Under the pieces are notes generated by a model. The model made no database searches and was not told where the DNA came from. It worked only from the letters and a program-made list of their open reading frames with translations. A program made the translations under genes and the position numbers. A stretch of DNA of 15,556 nt from Clostridiaceae bacterium (GTDB lineage: Bacteria; Bacillota; Clostridia; Saccharofermentanales; DTU023), in NCBI GenBank assembly GCA_012728535.1, contig JAAYEX010000011.1, positions 1 through 15,556 of the forward strand, read 5' to 3'. Below, in pieces: positions 6,839 through 12,622 of this stretch; within the stretch, counting starts at the first letter, position 1; each line of letters starts with the position of its first letter.

Positions 6839-8409
6839 GCTGATATCTCTCCCTTCGCAGTACCCAACATCATCAGACCGACTTCATTCTTATCTGTTTC
6901 CCGCGGGTCGACAATGCCGGTGACCTTTCCGTTATTCATTACTAAGAGACGGTCGGAAATCTGCATCAGGACATCGAGGTCTTCCCCGATATAGATGACT
7001 GCGACACCTTTCAATTTTTGCTCATTGAGAAGGTCATAGATTGTATGGGATGAGTTGATATCAAGTCCTCTGACCGGATAGGCAGTAATCAGCAGGCGAG
7101 GTTGGGAGTGGATTTCACGACCTACCAGAACTTTTTGTACGTTACCGCCGGAGAGACGTCTCACCGGGGTATGGACGTTCGGCGTTACGATCGAGAGATC
7201 TTTTACCATTTGCTCTGATACTTTTTTAGGAGTAACCCGATCAACTAAAGGACCCTTTGAATTTTTGTAGCTTTTCAACATGACGTTATCGACCATGTCG
7301 AGAGAGGGAGCAAGACCCATGCCGAACCGGTCTTCCGGTACAAAAGCCATCGATACTCCACAATTAGCAATATCTTTCGGCCTCTTACCAACCAGCTCTT
7401 CTTTAACGGGCACGCCTGTGGCCATGCATTCATACATTATGGAACCACTCTCTACCGGATAGAGACCGGCAATTGCTTCACATAATTCACGTTGGCCACT
7501 GCCTGAAATACCGGCGATACCCAAAATCTCACCGGCGCAAGCTGTGAAACTCACATTATCCAAAGATTTACGCTGCCCATCAGCTGTGAGAGTAGTCAGG
7601 TTCTCAATCCTGAGAATTTCCTTTTTGTCCTCTTCTGGGAAATACGGCCTGTCAATATCAAGAGTGACAGAGCGTCCGACCATCATGTCCGTTAACGACT
7701 GCACGGTTGCGTCTTTAGTGTCCAGGGTATCAATGTACTCTCCACGACGCAAAACAGTAACCCGGTCAGAGACATCAAGTACTTCCTGCAGTTTGTGTGT
7801 AATAAGGATAATTGACTTACCGTCGTCACGCATGGTCCGCATGATTTCAAACAGCATTTCCGTTTCTTGTGGGGTCAGCACAGCAGAAGGTTCATCCAGT
7901 ATCAGGATTTCGGCTCCACGATATAAAGCTTTGATAATCTCTACGGTTTGTTTCTCTGATACCGACATGTCATAGACTTTCTTGTCAGGATCGAGTTCAA
8001 AGCCATAGCGGTTAATGATTTTCTTTACACCCTCAGAAAGTTTGCTGCGGTTTATTGTCACACTGCCATCTAGGCCCAATACAATATTTTCTGCTGCTGT
8101 AAAGACATCAATTAATTTGAAATGTTGGTGCACCATTCCTATATTTAGCTTAAAGGAATCATTGGGGTCGCAGATAGCTACCATCTGCCCGTTAACTGTA
8201 ATTGTTCCTTCGTCAGGGAAATAAATACCTGCCAATGCATTCATGAGAGTTGTTTTGCCACTGCCATTTTCTCCCAGGAGAGAAAGGATCTCCCCCTTGC
8301 GCAAGTCCAAATGGACGTCTTTAAGTGCCTGGACTTTGCCGAAAGATTTGTAGATGTGACGCATTTCAACGACATGTTCGACAGGTTTCTCTTGGCTTGT
8401 CAAATTCAT
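6835..8409 (-). CDS. BMP-type importer ATPase with two fused ABC domains (NupO-like)
   Basis: This 524-residue cytoplasmic ATPase drives the importer. NBD1 has Walker A GENGSGKT (46-53), Q-loop Gln95, Walker B ILILDEP with Asp172/Glu173, and switch His205, but a degenerate signature VSEKQ (150-154). NBD2 has an intact signature LSGGN (419-423) but lost Walker A Lys (GSGQ, 303-306), Walker B acids (ITAYP, 441-445) and switch His (IGED). The protein therefore should have one consensus ATP site (NBD1 Walker A plus NBD2 signature) and one degenerate site, as in related sugar/nucleoside ATPases. The start is ambiguous. AGGAGG (8417-8412) is only two bases from ATG 8409 but eight bases from an in-frame TTG at 8403. 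It overlaps the next permease gene by four bases and lies 143 bases after the binding-protein gene, behind an attenuator-like terminator. Confidence 0.92.
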   Translation of the reverse strand: MNLTSQEKPVEHVVEMRHIYKSFGKVQALKDVHLDLRKGEILSLLGENGSGKTTLMNALAGIYFPDEGTITVNGQMVAICDPNDSFKLNIGMVHQHFKLIDVFTAAENIVLGLDGSVTINRSKLSEGVKKIINRYGFELDPDKKVYDMSVSEKQTVEIIKALYRGAEILILDEPSAVLTPQETEMLFEIMRTMRDDGKSIILITHKLQEVLDVSDRVTVLRRGEYIDTLDTKDATVQSLTDMMVGRSVTLDIDRPYFPEEDKKEILRIENLTTLTADGQRKSLDNVSFTACAGEILGIAGISGSGQRELCEAIAGLYPVESGSIMYECMATGVPVKEELVGKRPKDIANCGVSMAFVPEDRFGMGLAPSLDMVDNVMLKSYKNSKGPLVDRVTPKKVSEQMVKDLSIVTPNVHTPVRRLSGGNVQKVLVGREIHSQPRLLITAYPVRGLDINSSHTIYDLLNEQKLKGVAVIYIGEDLDVLMQISDRLLVMNNGKVTGIVDPRETDKNEVGLMMLGTAKGEISA

Positions 8410-8438
8410 ATCCTCCTCGTAAAACTGACTGGAATTTC

Positions 8439-8480
8439 AAAAAAAAACTCGCCGGATACTTATCTTAACTTCGGCGAGTT
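8439..8480 (-). terminator. Intrinsic terminator/attenuator between binding-protein and ATPase genes
   Basis: On the minus strand AACTCGCCG (8480-8472) pairs perfectly with CGGCGAGTT (8454-8446) across a 17-base loop and runs into nine T (8447-8439). It ends about 30 bases before the ATPase start. Partial read-through would give more binding protein than membrane subunits, the usual stoichiometry of such importers. Confidence 0.88.
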
Positions 8481-8485
8481 CTTCT

Positions 8486-8509
8486 AGGGCGCGTCTGATG
8501 ACGCGCCCT
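8486..8509 (-). repeat. Perfect 10-bp hairpin upstream of the attenuator
   Basis: AGGGCGCGTC and GACGCGCCCT pair perfectly around a four-base loop. No T-run follows; the terminator hairpin begins five bases further on in the direction of transcription. A strong stem here could protect the 3' end of the binding-protein mRNA from exonucleases or add to the pause before termination. Confidence 0.7.
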
Positions 8510-8552
8510 GGTTACTTCAGAGATTAACTAAAGCAAATTTAAGATTGCTTAA

Positions 8553-9752
8553 TTATTCCGTTACCGTGATACCTTCGAGGATATGCTCCCAGGAAGGTGC
8601 AGAAGCGGGCTCAATAAAGACTTCACCATCTTCAACAACAATCTCGCCGTCACTATTGTACAGAGGGCCTGAGAATACTTCCCAGCCACCGACGATGCGT
8701 GCGCGGGCTACTTCGATTGCTTCAGCGGTGCCCGGAGCAATAATGCTCTCGTTCAGCGGGGAAATATCAACGGCGCCATCGGCCAAGCCCTGGCTCCAGT
8801 CAACAGGAATCTCTTCCCCTGCGACTAATTTTTCAACTGCGAACTTGAGGTAGATTGACCAATCCCAAACAGCAGATGTCAGAGAAGCGTCAGGAGCAGC
8901 GTCACGCATGTCAGCATTGTAACCAACATGGAATACGCCGTTTTGCTGTGCGGTTGTTGCGCAAGCTGTTGAGTCAGCATGTTGTCCGATAACATCACAG
9001 CCTGAGTCGATCAGTGCCTGTGCCATCTGAGCTTCCTTAACAGGATCATGCCAGCTGTAGGTATACTTAACTTCCATGGTGACGTCAGGGTTTACACTCT
9101 TTGCGCCAAGATAGAAGCCGGTCAGACCGGAGATACATTCAGCAAAAGGCTGGGCAGCTACATAACCCAGTTTATTGGTTTCTGTTTTCAGTCCGGCGGC
9201 GACGCCTGAGAGATAACGAGCCTCATAAATGGATCCGAAGTAGTTGTGAACGTTGTTCAGTTCGCTGCCTGCAGCTCTGAAACCGGTAGCATGACAGAAC
9301 TGGACTTCAGGGTGATCTGCAGCAACTCTGTGCATGAACTCTTCAAAACCGAAGCTGGTACCGAAGATAATGTGGCATCCCTGCTCGACGAGTTCACGAG
9401 CAGCGATCTCTACGTCTGATGTTTCAGGAATATTGAACTTGTTGATTACCTGGTCCTCACTCAAGCCGAGGTCGGCAACCATTTTTTCGGTACCACGGTT
9501 ATGGTTGTAGGTATAACCCTGGTCACTCGGGTCAGTGATGTGGATAAAGCCGATCTTGATATTCTGAAGAGTAAGTTCTCCACCTGCCGGCGGATCTGTG
9601 GGCTCTTCGCCACCTGGATCATCTGTGGGTTCTACAACTGGATCAGTTGCGGCTGGCGGATCTGTTGGTGCAGGATCTTCGCTTGGGGTACAAGCAGCAA
9701 ATACTGAGAAGATCATGACTAGGCTTAAAACAATAGCTAACCATTTTTTCAT
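8553..9752 (-). CDS. BMP-family substrate-binding lipoprotein (nucleoside-type)
   Basis: A 399-residue lipoprotein that captures the ligand outside the cell for the importer encoded downstream. The signal peptide ends in a VFAAC lipobox with Cys21. A Pro/Thr/Asp/Glu/Gly linker covers about 22-57, then the BMP (PnrA/NupN/Med-like) periplasmic-binding fold begins with IKIGFIHITDPSDQGYT. Typical elements are the DQGYTYNHNRG ligand-site stretch, IIFGTSFGFEEFM, and GLKTETNKLGYVAAQPF in the hinge region. I chose the ATG at 9752 rather than the upstream in-frame ATG at 9782. It begins directly with the signal peptide, and AGGAGG (9769-9764) lies 11 bases before it; the longer form would bury that site. 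Family members bind purine or other nucleosides; the exact ligand here is unknown. The nearby upp gene is consistent with salvage. Confidence 0.92.
   Translation of the reverse strand: MKKWLAIVLSLVMIFSVFAACTPSEDPAPTDPPAATDPVVEPTDDPGGEEPTDPPAGGELTLQNIKIGFIHITDPSDQGYTYNHNRGTEKMVADLGLSEDQVINKFNIPETSDVEIAARELVEQGCHIIFGTSFGFEEFMHRVAADHPEVQFCHATGFRAAGSELNNVHNYFGSIYEARYLSGVAAGLKTETNKLGYVAAQPFAECISGLTGFYLGAKSVNPDVTMEVKYTYSWHDPVKEAQMAQALIDSGCDVIGQHADSTACATTAQQNGVFHVGYNADMRDAAPDASLTSAVWDWSIYLKFAVEKLVAGEEIPVDWSQGLADGAVDISPLNESIIAPGTAEAIEVARARIVGGWEVFSGPLYNSDGEIVVEDGEVFIEPASAPSWEHILEGITVTE
9539..9547 (-). promoter_or_regulatory. DnaA-box match inside the binding-protein gene
   Basis: The minus strand reads TTATCCACA, a perfect match to the TTATNCACA DnaA-box consensus. 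It lies within the coding sequence (Phe-Ile-His-Ile region) and could be a coincidence of codon choice. It is noted because two other perfect boxes lie in nearby intergenic DNA. Confidence 0.3.
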
Positions 9753-9806
9753 TTTTCTAGTTTCCTCCTGTTTTTCCCGCATAAAAATAGCGGTTGAATC
9801 AAGGTA

Positions 9807-9835
9807 ATGTTAGCACAGGAGAACCTTCATCACAA
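9807..9835 (-). promoter_or_regulatory. Promoter candidate for the importer operon
   Basis: On the minus strand TTGTGA (9835-9830, four of six) and TAACAT (9812-9807, four of six) are separated by the ideal 17 bases. A TGC directly before the -10 makes it an extended -10 promoter. The predicted start near 9800 gives a leader of about 48 bases to the ATG at 9752. Confidence 0.42.
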
Positions 9836-9867
9836 CTCTACAAGCATTTTATAAAACTTTAAATATC

Positions 9868-9876
9868 TGTGGATAA
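9868..9876 (-). promoter_or_regulatory. Perfect DnaA-box match upstream of the importer operon
   Basis: The minus strand reads TTATCCACA, identical to the classical DnaA box. It sits about 35 bases upstream of the candidate -35 of the importer promoter and could also overlap an alternative -35 (TTATCC with TATAAA at 9853-9848). Confidence 0.4.
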
Positions 9877-10216
9877 TTTGCACAAGAAAATTGAAGTATA
9901 TTCGCGGAGAAAGCAAAATAACAATTTTTATGCAAATCAGTCCGTAATTGTGAAATAAGCCTGTGATCTACACTTTAAGGGAACAATAAGTGCATTAGCA
10001 GATGAAATAAAGCCAAAAATAAATGAATAAACAACTAAATGATGAATAAAATGGATATACTTATATATACAGTTAAATACAGGCTTCAATGGGGAATATA
10101 TACAAGAAATTAACATTTTTATGTTCAAATATCTGAAAGTGATATCGGCGCAGAAATTAAAGTATATGCAGGTATAGAGTTTACCTTTAGATTATAAAAG
10201 TATAAAAGGAGCCAAA

Positions 10217-11440
10217 ATGACAAAAATAGAAACTAACAGTGAGCTCGCTCTGGTTCTTCCGGTCTTGTTCGGTAATGAACGGGCCTTGTCCAATGAATTA
10301 TTGGGACTGGCTTGTGATAAGAAGTCTTTCTCTCTGCAGGATGGCCGTGCCGTTATTCCGACAAGTATGGAGACGCTGGCGGATGATGTCGCCTTTTTCA
10401 ACCTGAGCAGCCGTATAGCTGAAAGAGTCTGGCTCCAGTTGGGGTCTGCCCGAACAGAGGATTTTGATCAGCTGTTTGAAGAAACCCGTCGCATCCCTTG
10501 GAATAAATACCTTAACAAAGATGCTGCTTTTACGGTTACAGGTTACAGTCGTAATTCCGCATTGACCAGCGTGCCTGCCTGTCAGCGGGTAATTAAAAAA
10601 GCAATTGTTAAATCTCTTTTGACAGCTAGGGGGATGCCGGAGAATGCCAAGTTACTTGAAAACCCTGCACGAGGTGAGCATGAGATACAATTCAGTCTGG
10701 TAGATGACGTCCTATCTTTGATGATTGATACAAGCGGTGAGCCACTGCACAAGCGTTCTTATCGCAGAAAAAGCAATCTTGCTCCCTTGCGAGAGACAAC
10801 TGCTGCTGCCCTGCTGGAATACTCTTATCTAACTAATGTATTAAGACATGGTGGAATGGTCATTGACCTCTTTACCGGTTCAGGCACTTTGATTATTGAA
10901 GCAGCTCAGATTGCACTTGACCTGGCTCCCGGAAGATTACGCACCTTTGCAGCGGAGGATCTCCAAGCAATCGGACCAGGAGCTTTTAAAGACCAGCGCA
11001 GGAAAATCAGAGAAAAAAATCCCATCATCGATCCAAAAGACAAGACCAGGTTCTTGGCTCTGGATATAGACGCAGGAGCTGTGGAAGCTGCTCAGGCGAA
11101 TGCTAGGTCTGCTCAGGTTGATGAGCTTATAAAATTCGAACGGCAAGACAGCACAAAGATTGATTTCACAGAGGTTCTTGAACTGGCGGCCGGGCGGGAA
11201 ATACTTTTTCTGGCTAACCCTCCCTATGGCGAAAGGATGGAAGATGAAGAAGAAGCCCGCTCAATAGCAGTACGACTGGGACGCTGGCTGGCCCGTCCCT
11301 TGCGCGAGCAGAAAACCAGGCTTTCTTTATCATTGATTACTGCTGAAGACCACTTTGAAAGTGATTTCGGTTTAAAGGCTAAGAAAAGAAGGAAATTGTA
11401 TAATGGTCCTCTTGCATGCACGCTTTATAACTTTTATTAG
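10217..11440 (+). CDS. THUMP-domain SAM-dependent RNA methyltransferase (RlmL/YpsC family)
   Basis: A 407-residue class I methyltransferase of the COG0116 family, whose E. coli member RlmL makes m2G in 23S rRNA. The exact target here is inferred only at the level of rRNA. The N-terminal region (about 1-170) matches the ferredoxin-like plus THUMP RNA-binding part. HKRSYRR (178-184) and APLRETTAAALL (189-200) are family hallmarks. SAM motif I is DLFTGSGT (217-224), motif II ALDID (281-285), and the catalytic motif is NPPYGERM (334-341). AAAGGAG at 10205-10211 with a five-base spacing supports the ATG. The protein lacks the C-terminal RlmK half of the fused enterobacterial protein, as expected outside that group. 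It is flanked on both sides by long AT-rich gaps and appears monocistronic. Confidence 0.9.
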   Translation: MTKIETNSELALVLPVLFGNERALSNELLGLACDKKSFSLQDGRAVIPTSMETLADDVAFFNLSSRIAERVWLQLGSARTEDFDQLFEETRRIPWNKYLNKDAAFTVTGYSRNSALTSVPACQRVIKKAIVKSLLTARGMPENAKLLENPARGEHEIQFSLVDDVLSLMIDTSGEPLHKRSYRRKSNLAPLRETTAAALLEYSYLTNVLRHGGMVIDLFTGSGTLIIEAAQIALDLAPGRLRTFAAEDLQAIGPGAFKDQRRKIREKNPIIDPKDKTRFLALDIDAGAVEAAQANARSAQVDELIKFERQDSTKIDFTEVLELAAGREILFLANPPYGERMEDEEEARSIAVRLGRWLARPLREQKTRLSLSLITAEDHFESDFGLKAKKRRKLYNGPLACTLYNFY

Positions 11441-11606
11441 CTTAGCCTCTTACTTATTCAGAGAAAGCTGCAAAGAAATCAAGTTGTCATGATGACCTTC
11501 AGGCCTGTACGCGTACGGCGGACAATGCATAAAAAAGATTTCTTATTCACGGATGAAAACGAACGGATAACGGGGGTTTCAGGCAATAGGCAAACATTCC
11601 TGCGGT

Positions 11607-11636
11607 TTGTAACGGATATTACGCTTTTGTTAAAAT
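11607..11636 (+). promoter_or_regulatory. Extended -10 promoter candidate far upstream of upp
   Basis: TTGTAA (11607-11612, four of six) and TAAAAT (11631-11636, five of six) are 18 bases apart, with a TGT extension directly before the -10. If used, it would give a leader of about 330 bases to upp, or an independent small RNA. Confidence 0.35.
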
Positions 11637-11690
11637 ACCGTAAAATAGGCGTTTCAAAGGTCGAAAGCCGGCAAAGCCCTGTCACATGAG

Positions 11691-11720
11691 TTATACACAA
11701 ACTTATTAACACTATTCACA
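11691..11720 (+). promoter_or_regulatory. Cluster of three DnaA-box-like 9-mers
   Basis: TTATACACA (11691-11699) matches TTATNCACA perfectly. TTATTAACA (11703-11711) and CTATTCACA (11712-11720) each differ at one position. All three read in the same direction and are spaced 12 and 9 bases start to start. Two further single-mismatch copies lie at 11454-11462 and 11543-11551 in the same orientation. Confidence 0.45.
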
Positions 11721-11746
11721 AAAATTAGCCTTTTTCAGACTCATTA

Positions 11747-11760
11747 CGAACTTTTGTTCG
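11747..11760. promoter_or_regulatory. LexA/SOS-box-like palindrome
   Basis: CGAAC-TTTT-GTTCG is a perfect palindromic match to the GAAC-N4-GTTC core of Gram-positive LexA (DinR) boxes; the inner TTTT agrees only partly with the Bacillus RNRY preference. It lies 26 bases after the DnaA-box cluster and 214 bases before the upp start. No typical SOS gene follows on either strand. Confidence 0.45.
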
Positions 11761-11845
11761 CAGTTGATCTTGAAAATCTACATTAAGCCGTAATTAATAT
11801 TATTTTCTTTCCTGTATAAACTTTCTCCTCCAAATGAATATTCAG

Positions 11846-11874
11846 TTGTCAGCTTTATCGCCCTGCGTTAAACT
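11846..11874 (+). promoter_or_regulatory. Promoter candidate for upp
   Basis: TTGTCA (11846-11851, five of six -35 positions) and TAAACT (11869-11874, four of six -10 positions) are separated by 17 bases. The predicted start near 11881 leaves a leader of about 95 bases that includes the hairpin at 11900-11940. Confidence 0.45.
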
Positions 11875-11899
11875 ATGGGTCAGAAAGTTCAAGCTGTAA

Positions 11900-11940
11900 G
11901 CACGGTGTTTAGCCTCGTTTAAACTGCCCACACACCGCGC
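11900..11940 (+). repeat. Inverted repeat in the upp leader
   Basis: GCACGGTGT (11900-11908) faces ACACCGCGC (11932-11940), giving a nine-position stem with one A-C mismatch and a 23-base loop. It ends 19 bases before the ribosome binding site. No T-run follows, so it is more likely a leader structure or binding site than a terminator. Confidence 0.4.
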
Positions 11941-11974
11941 ACATCGCAGACAAGAGCTGAGGAGGATTCAACTG

Positions 11975-12622
11975 ATGAACGAAACAAAAGAAATTGGTGA
12001 TGTTTTTATCTTTGATCACCCATTAATTCAACACAAAATCACAATGATGAGGGATAAAAATACTAACACGAAGGATTTTCGTGACCTGGTCAATGAAGTC
12101 GCCATGCTGATGGCCTACGAAGTGACGCGAGACCTTTGCTTGAAGGATGTTGAAATTGAAACGCCGATGGAGAAAATGACAGGCAAGATGATTGCAGGAA
12201 AAGACCTTGCTTTGGTACCGATTCTTCGGGCAGGACTAGGTATGGTGGACGGTATGCTGAACTTGGTACCCTCAGCCAAAGTAGGACATATCGGTTTGTA
12301 TCGTGACCCGGAAACTCTGGAACCGGTCGAATATTATTGCAAATTGCCTGATGACGTTGCGACTCGGGATGTTATTCTTCTTGACCCCATGCTTGCTACA
12401 GGTAACTCAGCTGTAGCGGCAGTAGACTTTCTTAAACAGCGTGATATTGACAGTATCAAATTTGTCTGCCTGATAGCTGCCCCGGAAGGAATCAAGCACC
12501 TGCATGCGGCTCATCCCTGTGTTCCGATCTATTGTGCGGCTCTCGATAGCGGACTTAACGAGCACGCCTACATACTTCCGGGGTTAGGAGATGCAGGAGA
12601 TCGCCTGTTCGGACCTAAGTAG
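11975..12622 (+). CDS. upp: Uracil phosphoribosyltransferase
   Basis: A 215-residue pyrimidine-salvage enzyme that makes UMP from uracil and PRPP in the cytoplasm. Motifs in order are PILRAGLGM (82-90), the GLYRDPETLEPVEYY flap (107-121), the PRPP-binding loop LDPMLATGNSA (136-146) and the uracil-binding C-terminal GLGDAGDR (203-210) ending FGPK. The PRPP loop has Asn144 where many homologues have Gly; the Thr142/Gly143 core is intact, so activity is expected. AGGAGG at 11960-11965 and a nine-base spacing fix the ATG. It is a few residues longer than the common 208-209, at the N terminus. Its stop abuts the stop of the convergent FHA gene with no bases between and no visible terminator. Together with the nucleoside importer it suggests base salvage. 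Confidence 0.95.
   Translation: MNETKEIGDVFIFDHPLIQHKITMMRDKNTNTKDFRDLVNEVAMLMAYEVTRDLCLKDVEIETPMEKMTGKMIAGKDLALVPILRAGLGMVDGMLNLVPSAKVGHIGLYRDPETLEPVEYYCKLPDDVATRDVILLDPMLATGNSAVAAVDFLKQRDIDSIKFVCLIAAPEGIKHLHAAHPCVPIYCAALDSGLNEHAYILPGLGDAGDRLFGPK

Larger units (their letters stand above)
9753..10216. other. AT-rich divergent intergenic region between importer and RNA methyltransferase genes
   Basis: This gene-free stretch is visibly richer in A+T than its flanks and lies between two divergently transcribed units. It contains the importer ribosome binding site, a promoter candidate at 9807-9835, a perfect DnaA box at 9868-9876, and an 8-bp inverted pair AAGCCTGT/ACAGGCTT (9957-9964 and 10079-10086). 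An imperfect direct repeat lies at 9919-9937 and 10111-10130. A 63-codon minus-strand frame at 9937-10128 has no recognisable features. No riboswitch of the purine class was recognised ahead of the importer. Confidence 0.6.
11441..11974 (+). other. 534-base intergenic region with DnaA-box cluster and SOS-box-like palindrome before upp
   Basis: No credible gene is seen. A 66-codon frame at 11489-11689 and an antisense 77-codon frame at 11479-11712 lack ribosome binding sites and recognisable features. The stretch contains two promoter candidates (11607-11636 and 11846-11874), a tandem TAAAATACCG/TAAAATAGGC (11631-11650) and three adjacent DnaA-box-like 9-mers (11691-11720). It also holds a CGAAC-N4-GTTCG palindrome (11747-11760), a very AT-rich block (about 11790-11820) and a leader hairpin (11900-11940). 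No terminator for the upstream methyltransferase gene was found. Confidence 0.6.

Noticed and set aside
7544..7975. A 143-codon Ser/Arg-rich frame antisense to the importer ATPase gene
   Set aside because: The Ser/Arg richness is what the complement of conserved ATPase codons gives; no independent coding evidence.
9753..9960. A purine riboswitch ahead of the importer operon
   Set aside because: Expected from the nucleoside-type family, but none of the conserved purine-aptamer core could be recognised on the minus strand.
9937..10128. A 63-codon minus-strand frame in the AT-rich spacer
   Set aside because: No ribosome binding site, Ile/Tyr/Phe-rich translation typical of AT-rich non-coding DNA, and no known motif.
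11479..11712. Overlapping 77-codon minus and 66-codon plus frames before upp
   Set aside because: Neither has a ribosome binding site, the minus one starts at GTG, and neither translation resembles a protein family.
11441..11974. This spacer as the chromosomal replication origin
   Set aside because: It has DnaA-box-like sites and AT-rich DNA, but no dnaA, dnaN, gyrase, rpmH or parAB genes are near and the box number is modest; a regulatory or titration site is the safer reading.
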